Shown here one piece after another: positions 24,619 through 32,129 of a DNA stretch of 64,000 nucleotides. Below the pieces are notes generated by a model. It saw only the letters and a list, made by a program, of their open reading frames with translations. It searched no databases and had not been told where the DNA came from. The stretch is taken from positions 1 through 64,000 of the forward strand of contig NZ_DLHA01000026.1 of NCBI RefSeq assembly GCF_002482975.1, given 5' to 3'. The first letter of the stretch is position 1, and each line of letters opens with the position of its first letter. This DNA is from Flavobacterium sp. UBA7680. GTDB lineage: Bacteria; Bacteroidota; Bacteroidia; Flavobacteriales; Flavobacteriaceae. The position numbers and the translations under genes are program-made.

Positions 24619-24948
24619 TTATAATTTTATTTTTAATAAAATTAATTCATTTTTGGTTACCGTTGGAGATAAGTTTTGTTTGAGTTTTTCAACCACAAAA
24701 TGGGCTGTTTTTAAGGCATCTTTTTCTGTTGAAAAACTTTTATTATCATTTATTACAGGAATGATAGATTGTTTAATTATGATTTTATCTTTATAAGAAA
24801 TCGAATATCCCCAGCCTGTATTTGTTTTAAATGATTCGGTTTTAAAAACTTCCTTTTTTGTACAGGAAACAATTTGTAAAAGCAGAATCAAAAGCAATAA
24901 ATTCTTCTGGATTTTACTCCAGAAGAATTGTTTAGTATTAATTGTCAT
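24619..24948 (-). CDS. DUF4907 family lipoprotein
   Basis: Protein of 109 residues with a signal peptide and lipobox LLLQIVSCTKK (Cys about residue 28), then a compact domain (TGWGYSISYKDKIIIKQSIIPVI...FSTEKDALKTAHFVVEKL) of the DUF4907 family, whose function is unknown. ATG 24948 overlaps the end of the Kelch gene by 11 bases, a coupling arrangement; longer starts would reach further into that gene. The 5' coding end holds a perfect 11-bp inverted repeat (24900-24929). Confidence 0.85.
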   Translation of the reverse strand: MTINTKQFFWSKIQKNLLLLILLLQIVSCTKKEVFKTESFKTNTGWGYSISYKDKIIIKQSIIPVINDNKSFSTEKDALKTAHFVVEKLKQNLSPTVTKNELILLKIKL

Positions 24949-25945
24949 CGTCGCTTTGTTCATCTTGAGGTCTAAATTCCCATGCATCGTCAAAGTAAGT
25001 AGAACCCACTCTTCCTAACATATAAAAACCGCGATTGTTAATTGTAAAGCCAACAGCATCAGTTCTTGTAGCACCTTCCATAGCTGTTCTTTCTTCCCAA
25101 AGATCTGTTGAAGGATTGTATTCCCAAACCGTTTTGATGTTTTCACCGCCCACAACATATCCTAAACCGTTCATTGAAAAACTAGAAGCATTAGATCTTG
25201 TAATAGCATATTCATCATTCCAAGTGTAATCATCATCAGTATCTTTATCGATATCTCTTTTTCTTGTCCATACATCAGTTGCAGGATCAAATTCCCAAAA
25301 ATCTTCCTGATAAACACCATTGTTAACTCCGGTAACCAAATAAGCTTTATCTGAAATTACAAACACAGTTGCGTTACGTCTTTTATTACCACTAAATCCG
25401 TTTACAAGTGTCCACGTATTGGCCTGATCATCATATTGATAAAAATCTTTTAAATAATTTCCATCATAACCAGTTCCAAAATAAGCTTTTCCGCCAGCCT
25501 GAAAACCAACGGCAGCATAACGTCCTGTTCCTGCAAAATCAGCTTTTTGAGTCCAGCTGTTGCTTGATGGATCATATTGATAGAAATCCTTTAGTTTATT
25601 AGTTCCATCATAACCAAGTCCCACATAACCTTTATTATTTAGCGTAAAACTTGATGCCGAACTTCTGGCAACACCTCCGAAATTAGCTTTTTGCTCCCAG
25701 TAATCTCCAGTTGAGTTGTAAGCCCATAAATCTTTTAAATATTCATCTCCGGTATAACCCGTTGCTACATAAGCAAAATCTCCAATTACAAAACTTGTTG
25801 CACTAGATCTTGCAGGACCGTCAAACGCTGATTTTTTAATCCAGTTACCTACTAAATCATCATCATCGTCATCATTGCTGCAGCTTATAAAAAAGAGGCT
25901 CGAAAGCAGGGTTGCGAATAATATTCCTTTTTTTAGATTATTCAT
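24938..25945 (-). CDS. Kelch-repeat lipoprotein
   Basis: Protein of 335 residues with lipobox FFISCSND and a run of six aspartates just after the lipid anchor, as is common in surface-directed flavobacterial lipoproteins. Six Kelch-type blades follow, each about 45-50 residues with repeated pattern GYxGxxYLKDxWxYxxxxxxWxxKxxF and SSxSFxxxxKxYVGxG. This predicts a beta-propeller for binding sugars or proteins at the cell envelope. It sits between a predicted barrel gene (16-base gap) and the DUF4907 gene (overlap). Confidence 0.9.
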   Translation of the reverse strand: MNNLKKGILFATLLSSLFFISCSNDDDDDDLVGNWIKKSAFDGPARSSATSFVIGDFAYVATGYTGDEYLKDLWAYNSTGDYWEQKANFGGVARSSASSFTLNNKGYVGLGYDGTNKLKDFYQYDPSSNSWTQKADFAGTGRYAAVGFQAGGKAYFGTGYDGNYLKDFYQYDDQANTWTLVNGFSGNKRRNATVFVISDKAYLVTGVNNGVYQEDFWEFDPATDVWTRKRDIDKDTDDDYTWNDEYAITRSNASSFSMNGLGYVVGGENIKTVWEYNPSTDLWEERTAMEGATRTDAVGFTINNRGFYMLGRVGSTYFDDAWEFRPQDEQSDDDN

Positions 25946-25961
25946 AGTGTTTAAAATTTAT

Positions 25962-26804
25962 TTATTGTTTGTATTTGATCCCAATTCCTAAAATGTAACC
26001 GTTACTTATGTTGAAATCATAAACAGTATGATTATCACCGTCGGTTAATTTGTATTTTTTGTCAAAATCATATCCGGCTTTAAAATTTAAAAACCAGTTT
26101 TTATCGACATTTCTCTCATATTCAAATGAGGTTGTCATTTGTGATAAAGTTGCTTTTGCAGCATTTTTATCTATTTCATTCTGAACATTTAAATTGTAAA
26201 AACTTCCGTTGAAGCTGTTACTTAAACTAAACTTGTTGCGTATGTTATTCGAATACGAAATCCTTGAATCCGGAAAACCAATCAGCACATTAGCGTTGTC
26301 ATTTACTTTATAATTTAAAGATGCTGAAGGCAGAAATTTTGGATTTCCAAAAACACTAGTTCGGGCCGCTCCAACGCTTAAAGTCATTTTTGAATTTAAT
26401 TCCTGTTTTATTTCAAAACTTCCTAAAAGTGTAAAATCAGAAAAACCTAAATTTTCTTGAAAACTGAATGTTGGCGTAACCGAAAAATTCAGTTTTGTTG
26501 AATTTGAAATTTCCTGCGAAAATTCAAATTCGTTCTTAATCAGCTGCAGCTTGTCTAAATCTTCAAAAGATTCATAATGACCTAAATCATAGTTTACATT
26601 CAAATTCGAATATTCCAGCGTATTTGTAATCAGGCTTTTTGAACTTATTTTTTTGCTGAACGAAACACCAATACTTGTTTCAGTAAAATCAATTTTGTCA
26701 GTAGGCTCTGTTTTTAAATTCAGGTGCACCGAAAAATTTTCCTGCGCATTCATATTTAGAAATGACACTAAAAAAACCGAACAAATTATAAACCTTATTT
26801 TCAT
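25962..26804 (-). CDS. Predicted outer-membrane beta-barrel protein (DUF6268-like)
   Basis: Protein of 280 residues with a signal peptide ending LNMNAQEN and alternating amphipathic strands throughout, finishing in ILGIGIKYKQ, typical of an outer-membrane barrel. It resembles proteins placed in DUF6268, though I cannot confirm this from the sequence alone. It is the first gene of the tight minus-strand unit with the Kelch lipoprotein, the DUF4907 lipoprotein and the histidine kinase. Confidence 0.75.
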   Translation of the reverse strand: MKIRFIICSVFLVSFLNMNAQENFSVHLNLKTEPTDKIDFTETSIGVSFSKKISSKSLITNTLEYSNLNVNYDLGHYESFEDLDKLQLIKNEFEFSQEISNSTKLNFSVTPTFSFQENLGFSDFTLLGSFEIKQELNSKMTLSVGAARTSVFGNPKFLPSASLNYKVNDNANVLIGFPDSRISYSNNIRNKFSLSNSFNGSFYNLNVQNEIDKNAAKATLSQMTTSFEYERNVDKNWFLNFKAGYDFDKKYKLTDGDNHTVYDFNISNGYILGIGIKYKQ

Positions 26805-26820
26805 TACTTATTTATTGGTT

Positions 26821-26828
26821 CAAAAGTA
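26821..26828 (-). promoter_or_regulatory. -7 element of the barrel/Kelch/DUF4907/kinase unit
   Basis: The minus strand reads TACTTTTG, 16 bases before ATG 26804, the same variant as the regulator gene promoter at 23447-23454. Confidence 0.5.
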
Positions 26829-27011
26829 GGTTGGAGAAGGTTTTAAAAAAAAGAAGATATATGTATGACTCTTTTTGATAGACAAAACAGCCTTTTTTAA
26901 GGTCGAATGAAATATTTATTTGCGATATTCCATTGTAGATGTTTTTTCGCCGTTGATAGTCTAAAAACACGTGACTGTATATGTTATAGTGTGGTGCAGA
27001 AGACTGCATTT

Positions 27012-27019
27012 TATATTTG
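27012..27019 (+). promoter_or_regulatory. -7 element of the DUF4270 gene promoter
   Basis: TATATTTG, overlapping an upstream in-frame TTG at 27017 and so supporting ATG 27035 as start. Confidence 0.65.
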
Positions 27020-27034
27020 CTCAAAAAATTGATT

Positions 27035-28363
27035 ATGGGCAAGTTTTTATTAATGTTGGTTTTTGCTTTTACTATATTTTCCTGCGGTACAGATACTGAT
27101 GCAGGAAACTTTGTTGTAGGTTCAGATTATTTGGCTATAAATAATAAAGTGGTGATGATCGACACGCTCACGGTCGAAATGTCTACCATAAATTTCGATT
27201 CGCTTATTACTTCGGGACAAAGCCGTATTTTAATTGGGAATTATGATGATCCTATTTTAGGAAAAGTAAAATCAAACAGTTATTTCCAGCTTTCTGCAAG
27301 TTCTTATGCCTTGAATAATTCAGGTTCAGATACAGAGACTGTAAATTTTGTTTTTGATTCTATCTCCATGATTTTAAAATATGATAACTATTATTACGGA
27401 GATACTACTCAGGTTCAAAAATTTGATATTCATCGATTAACCCAAAAAGTAAAACCAAATAAAGACGATGATAGTTTTTATAATAATTCAACCTTAACTT
27501 ACAGCGACGAAAGTCTGGGCACTGTTTCGTACAAACCCCGCCCAATAGAAAAAGATTCTATTAATATTAAAATGAATAAGGATTTTGGAGAAGCCTTTTT
27601 TCAAAAAATTAAAAAGAGAGAAATCACTGGTTTGGATAATCTTACTGAATACTTAAAAGGATTAGTGCTTGTTCCTTCAAGTTCTAATTCATCAAGTGTA
27701 ATAGGTTTTCACACTACTACCAGCAAAGTTCGATTGTATTATTCAAAATACCAGGGCGACGCCGATGCCGATTCTTTTTTTATCGATTTTTTGATGTCAA
27801 ATACTTCCACACAGTTTAATTCTATATCGCTCGATAAAACAGGAACTATAATTCAAAATCTCCCCATTTCGACCAGTAAACTTTCAAGTTCCTTAACCAA
27901 CAAACAAGGTTTTATTCAGTCCGGAACCGGAGTTGCCTGCCGCATTGATTTCCCGAATATAAAACAGCTTAAAAATATTTCAAGTAACGGAGCCATTGTC
28001 GACGCTCAAATGTTTATAAAACCTGTAAACAATTCTTATTCTGATAAATACCCTCTGGCGGATTCTTTAAAAGTATATGTAGGCGATAATTTAAACAGAA
28101 TTAGCGGCAGTTTGCTTAATGCTGCAGGAACTGCAGTTTATGGAACTTTGAGCCAGAAAAGCGATGAGTTTAATGAAAATATAGGTTATACCATTCCACT
28201 AGGCAGTTTTCTTCAGAAAGAAATGCTAAAAGCATCAGATTCAAGATCATCCCTGATATTAACATTGCCCGGAATTTCTAAATCAGTTAACCGACTTGTT
28301 TTAGGAGATCAAAAACATCCCGAAAATAAAATTCTAATAAAAATTTATTACCTCTCCTATTAA
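27035..28363 (+). CDS. DUF4270 family lipoprotein
   Basis: Protein of 442 residues with lipobox FTIFSCGTD and the conserved opening VGSDYLAINNKVVMIDTLTVEMSTINFDSL of DUF4270. The family is widespread in Bacteroidota, predicted to be exported, and functionally undefined. The start is ATG 27035; a longer frame begins in the promoter. The next gene begins immediately after its stop codon with no spacing, so the two form an operon. Confidence 0.88.
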   Translation: MGKFLLMLVFAFTIFSCGTDTDAGNFVVGSDYLAINNKVVMIDTLTVEMSTINFDSLITSGQSRILIGNYDDPILGKVKSNSYFQLSASSYALNNSGSDTETVNFVFDSISMILKYDNYYYGDTTQVQKFDIHRLTQKVKPNKDDDSFYNNSTLTYSDESLGTVSYKPRPIEKDSINIKMNKDFGEAFFQKIKKREITGLDNLTEYLKGLVLVPSSSNSSSVIGFHTTTSKVRLYYSKYQGDADADSFFIDFLMSNTSTQFNSISLDKTGTIIQNLPISTSKLSSSLTNKQGFIQSGTGVACRIDFPNIKQLKNISSNGAIVDAQMFIKPVNNSYSDKYPLADSLKVYVGDNLNRISGSLLNAAGTAVYGTLSQKSDEFNENIGYTIPLGSFLQKEMLKASDSRSSLILTLPGISKSVNRLVLGDQKHPENKILIKIYYLSY

Positions 28364-29602
28364 ATGAAAAAGAAAATAATTTTTGTAAGCTGCTTCATTT
28401 TAATGGCGCTGACTTCATTTTCTCAAAGTATTTCGAGTTCTCCCTATTCATTGTATGGTTTAGGAAGTGTGTATGATGCCGATTTTGGTGCGATTTCATT
28501 GATTGGATCTTCCGGAATTGCTTTGCCATCAGAAGGTTTTATCAATAATCTAAATCCGGCGTCTTTAGGTTTTATGTCTTTAAATCATTTTATGCTTGAT
28601 GTTGGAGGAAAAGCCATTGGAACAACTTATCAGAGTAAAACCAAAACAGAGAAACGAAATAATTTTCAGTTTTCGCATTTGGCTTTTGCTTTTCCGGTAA
28701 CTAAGAATTCTGGGTTTAGTATTGCGCTTAAACCGTATTCGAGTTCTACGTATAAAATTTCAAATCTTTTACTGCCTATTGCCGATAGCCAGGAATCGTA
28801 TAATTTATCCGCCACGGGTTCTGGAGGACTAAATGACTTCGATTTCTCGTATGGATATCGTTTTGGTAAAAAACTGACGGTTGGAGCTACTGCCGCTTTG
28901 TTATTTGGAAATATTACAGACGACCGTACCTTTACGATTTTGAATTCAATTACTAATGTTCATAAAAAAACAGATTACAACGGATTTCGTGCTACTTTAG
29001 GAACGCAGTATAAAATCGATTCCACATTGACAATTGGAACAACTTTTAAACTTCCGGCACAAATTAAAGGCTCAAAAGTTCAATCTGTTCAAACGTCTAC
29101 AGATGGAGTTATTAATGTTATTGAGTCTGAAGCAGCTTCGGATGTGGATGATTATTATATGCCTTTAGAAATAGGAGTAGGGATTAGCAAACGATTTAAG
29201 AATGTTTTGAACATGACTTTGGATTACGAAAAAAGTTTGTGGAATGATACCAGACAGTCTGATCTTTATGGAGATTTTGTAAATCAGGACAGATTTGCCC
29301 TTGGATTTTCTTATTTTAATGCCAATAGAAATATGCGGAAATATTGGGATAGGATAACCTATTCTGCTGGAGCAAATTTTGATACCGGTTATCTTGAAGT
29401 TGACGGAAAAAGAGTTAACAATGCCTCAATATCAGTCGGAATTAATCTGCCAATCGAAAACACTTCTTCTGCTTTAAATATTTCATATTCCTATGGGCAA
29501 AGAGGTAGAGTATCAGAGAATCTTATAAAAGAAAATTATCATAAGATAACCCTTAATTTATCTTTAGATGGAATTTGGTTTGTGAAACGAAAGTTTGATT
29601 AA
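28364..29602 (+). CDS. Predicted outer-membrane beta-barrel protein, FadL/PorV-like in character
   Basis: Protein of 412 residues with a signal peptide ending LTSFSQS, an early SSSPYSLYGLGSVYDADFGAIS...SEGFINNLNPASLGF segment resembling the N-terminus of FadL/OmpP1-type barrels, and regular amphipathic strands to the end. It is coupled to the DUF4270 lipoprotein gene (no gap). Lipoprotein plus barrel suggests a surface complex of unknown substrate. Its stop codon abuts the stop of murI on the other strand. Confidence 0.78.
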   Translation: MKKKIIFVSCFILMALTSFSQSISSSPYSLYGLGSVYDADFGAISLIGSSGIALPSEGFINNLNPASLGFMSLNHFMLDVGGKAIGTTYQSKTKTEKRNNFQFSHLAFAFPVTKNSGFSIALKPYSSSTYKISNLLLPIADSQESYNLSATGSGGLNDFDFSYGYRFGKKLTVGATAALLFGNITDDRTFTILNSITNVHKKTDYNGFRATLGTQYKIDSTLTIGTTFKLPAQIKGSKVQSVQTSTDGVINVIESEAASDVDDYYMPLEIGVGISKRFKNVLNMTLDYEKSLWNDTRQSDLYGDFVNQDRFALGFSYFNANRNMRKYWDRITYSAGANFDTGYLEVDGKRVNNASISVGINLPIENTSSALNISYSYGQRGRVSENLIKENYHKITLNLSLDGIWFVKRKFD

Positions 29603-30379
29603 TTAAAATTCTTTTTCAATTACCGGATATTTATCTTCTAAAATAGATTTTAAAACTGCAGGATTTGAATTGACATAAAATATAGGTTCGCTTTTTGGAG
29701 TGTCAGTAAAACCGACTTTTTCACGCAAAATATTTTGTGTTTGTCTTGCTACTGCCTCTCCAGAATCTATGATTTGAATGTGGTCAGGAAGTATCTTTTT
29801 AATCTGCGGAATTAAATAAGGATAATGACTGCAGCCTAAAACAAGATAATCAATATTGGCATCGATCATAGGCTGTAAATATTCCTCTAATAACTGAGTC
29901 ATTTCCGGAGAATATAAATTACCATCTTCAATTAATTTAACCAGACCGTAACCAACCTGCTCAATAATTGTAGTATGCTGAAACATCTCTGCCGTTTTAT
30001 TAAACAGTTCACTGTTTAAGGTTCCTTTTGTAGCCAGAATTCCAATAACTTGTGTTTTAGAATTATTGGCAGCAGGTTTTATTGCAGGTTCAATTCCTAT
30101 AAACGGTACATCATAATCATTACGAAGTTCCCAAATTGCATTTGTTGTTGCAGTATTACACGCAACGACAATTAATTTGCAATTATTTTCAAGTAAAAAC
30201 TCTACATTTTTTTTACTTAAGGCAACAATCTCTTCTTTTGTTTTTTGGCCGTAGGGAGCATTTTTGCTATCGGCTAAATAAATTGTTTTTTCGTTTGGAA
30301 GTAAATCGTGAATTTCTTTCCAGATTGAAGTTCCTCCAATACCAGAGTCGAAAACGCCTATAGGATTATTGTTTGTCAT
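29603..30379 (-). CDS. murI: Glutamate racemase
   Basis: Protein of 258 residues that interconverts L- and D-glutamate for peptidoglycan. Both catalytic cysteines are present: Cys74 in VVACNTATTN and Cys183 in LGCSHYPYL, with the Asp11-Ser12 motif in GVFDSGIGG. Its stop is back to back with the barrel gene's stop, leaving no room for a separate terminator. A -7 element ends only 5 bases from the start codon, suggesting a leaderless or nearly leaderless message. Confidence 0.95.
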   Translation of the reverse strand: MTNNNPIGVFDSGIGGTSIWKEIHDLLPNEKTIYLADSKNAPYGQKTKEEIVALSKKNVEFLLENNCKLIVVACNTATTNAIWELRNDYDVPFIGIEPAIKPAANNSKTQVIGILATKGTLNSELFNKTAEMFQHTTIIEQVGYGLVKLIEDGNLYSPEMTQLLEEYLQPMIDANIDYLVLGCSHYPYLIPQIKKILPDHIQIIDSGEAVARQTQNILREKVGFTDTPKSEPIFYVNSNPAVLKSILEDKYPVIEKEF

Positions 30380-30383
30380 AATA

Positions 30384-30391
30384 CAAAATTA
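30384..30391 (-). promoter_or_regulatory. -7 element immediately before murI
   Basis: The minus strand reads TAATTTTG, with only TATT between it and the ATG at 30379. Confidence 0.5.
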
Positions 30392-30470
30392 GTATTTTTT
30401 GAAATAAAAATATATTCCAATTTAGTAGAAATCTGGAAATATTAATGAATTTTAATTTTAAATAAATGTA

Positions 30471-30508
30471 AAAAAAAACTGCTTAAATTTTAAAAATTTA
30501 AGCAGTTT
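30471..30508 (-). terminator. Intrinsic terminator after the second ompH gene
   Basis: Thirteen-bp arms AAACTGCTTAAAT / ATTTAAGCAGTTT around a 7-base loop; on the minus strand a run of T follows. It separates the ompH/bamA block from murI. Confidence 0.92.
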
Positions 30509-30527
30509 AATTAAAGGAATTCGTTTA

Positions 30528-31031
30528 TTAGAATCCTAAGTCTTTTTTCACGTCAGCAGTAATGTTTGGACCATCAGCTAATAAAAGAGTAGAACCATCT
30601 AAAACATATTGGAAACCTTTAGCTTTACCAACTTTTTGGATAGAAGCTCTTACTTTTTCCATTAAAGGTTTTACGATATCAGTTTCTTTTTGTTGAAGTT
30701 CTTTTTGAGCATTGTCTCTGTAATCAACAATTCTTTTTTGCATATCCTGAACTTCTTTAGAACGATCTCCGTTTACAGCTTCAGTTACAGTTGCAGCTTC
30801 AGCTTCGTACTTTTTAATTTTAGTTTGGTATTCGTCAACCATTTTTTTGTATTCAGCATCATATGTCCCACTTAATTTTTGCAGTTGATTTTGAGCATCT
30901 AACATAGCAGGCATTTTCGACATAATCTCGCTAACATCAACATGGGCAACCTTCGCCTGTGCGTTCATTGTATTACTTGCTCCTAAAATAAGTATTGCAG
31001 CAATTAGTAAAGTTTTGATTTGTTTCATCAT
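30528..31031 (-). CDS. OmpH/Skp-family periplasmic chaperone (short copy)
   Basis: Protein of 167 residues with a signal peptide ending MNAQAK, the family opening KVAHVDVSEIMSKMPAM, long coiled-coil helices (about 50-125) and the C-terminal strand KGFQYVLDGSTLLLADG. Skp-type trimers carry unfolded outer-membrane proteins to the BAM complex. It is the downstream member of a pair of ompH genes after bamA (13-base gap). Two ATG codons are adjacent at the start; either may be used. Confidence 0.92.
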   Translation of the reverse strand: MMKQIKTLLIAAILILGASNTMNAQAKVAHVDVSEIMSKMPAMLDAQNQLQKLSGTYDAEYKKMVDEYQTKIKKYEAEAATVTEAVNGDRSKEVQDMQKRIVDYRDNAQKELQQKETDIVKPLMEKVRASIQKVGKAKGFQYVLDGSTLLLADGPNITADVKKDLGF

Positions 31032-31044
31032 TTTAAAAAATTAA

Positions 31045-32070
31045 TTAATTATTGGTCGTATTTGTTTTTTGTGTTTCGGCCTCTTTTGCTTTTTTAGCCG
31101 CTTCTCGTTCTTCGAGTATTTTTTTTCTTCTCTCTTCTAATTCTTTTTTACGCTGTTCGTAAAGCTTTTGTCTTTCTGCCGCTTTATCTACTGCCGGCTC
31201 TGTAGCTGCTGGGTCAGTAGTTGTTGTTGCAGCAGGTTTAGCTGTTTCTCCAGGTTTAGCCGTTTCAGTTGTTTTTGCTGCTTCGGTTGTTTTTGCTGGT
31301 TCAGAAACCGTGCCATTTTTTTTAGCTTCTCGCTCTGCCTGAATTGCTTTTCTTCTGTCGTCGTATTCTTTTTTCTTAGCTTCCTGCTCAAGTCTTCTGT
31401 CTTCAATCAGTTTTTCTCTCGCAGTTTTCTTTTCATCCAAGGCTTTTTGACGATCTGCCATTGCCGGATTTTCATCAATTGCGTTTTCTTTACTTTCCTT
31501 AGCTTCCTGATCTTTCAATTGTTTTTTAGTCAATTGTTCTCTTTTCTCAGTTCTGTTTAAAATACGCAGTACCTGATCACTAATATCGAACCTTTTATTG
31601 CTAAAAAGCATTGTCAAATCTGACGATTTATCAAAAATGAAATCATAATTTTTAGCTTCTGCAATATCCTGAACGGCTGTAAAAACCTGATCCTGAATTG
31701 GTTTTGCTAAAGCTGATTTCTGTCTCATTAAATTTCCGTCAGCGCCAAATTGCTTTTGTTGATACTCCAGCATTTCGTTTTCCTGAAATTTAATTTCAGT
31801 TTCTCTTTCATCAATTAACTCTTTAGTTAATAAAGCTTTTTCAGCCTTAAGATTTTCTTTAAGCGTATTGATGTTTAATTTTTTGGCTTCTATTTCTTGT
31901 TTCCACTTTTGAGCTTTTAGCTCTAATTGTGATTTTGCTTCTTTGTAATCAGAAACATTTTCCAAAATATATTCCATATCAATGTAGCCGATTCTAGTCG
32001 TCTTACCTTGAGCCTGACTTGTATTTACTGCAATCAAGACTAAAAATATAAATAAAAACCGTTGTTTCAT
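31045..32070 (-). CDS. OmpH/Skp-family periplasmic chaperone with charged C-terminal extension
   Basis: Protein of 341 residues. Residues about 1-175 are a complete OmpH/Skp unit (signal peptide ending NTSQAQ, RIGYIDMEYILENV, NYDFIFDKSSDLTMLF). Residues about 176-341 form a long, highly charged tail rich in Lys, Glu and Arg with an Ala/Thr/Pro-rich middle (about 256-295) and predicted coiled coils on both sides. Typical Skp proteins stop at about 160-190 residues. It follows bamA closely and precedes the short copy. Confidence 0.9.
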   Translation of the reverse strand: MKQRFLFIFLVLIAVNTSQAQGKTTRIGYIDMEYILENVSDYKEAKSQLELKAQKWKQEIEAKKLNINTLKENLKAEKALLTKELIDERETEIKFQENEMLEYQQKQFGADGNLMRQKSALAKPIQDQVFTAVQDIAEAKNYDFIFDKSSDLTMLFSNKRFDISDQVLRILNRTEKREQLTKKQLKDQEAKESKENAIDENPAMADRQKALDEKKTAREKLIEDRRLEQEAKKKEYDDRRKAIQAEREAKKNGTVSEPAKTTEAAKTTETAKPGETAKPAATTTTDPAATEPAVDKAAERQKLYEQRKKELEERRKKILEEREAAKKAKEAETQKTNTTNN

Positions 32071-32129
32071 AACATTACTTTATTTTGAATTTTTAGCCAA
32101 AGGTATTAAAATTTGTACTAAAACCCGCA

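Noticed and set aside
26812..27042. A 76-codon minus-strand frame in the gap between the barrel and DUF4270 genes
   Set aside because: It crosses two promoter elements facing opposite ways and shows no domain or signal peptide.
31168..31560. A 130-codon plus-strand frame rich in Phe, Cys and Ser
   Set aside because: It is the antisense of the Lys/Glu-rich tail of the long OmpH chaperone; the odd composition follows directly from that.
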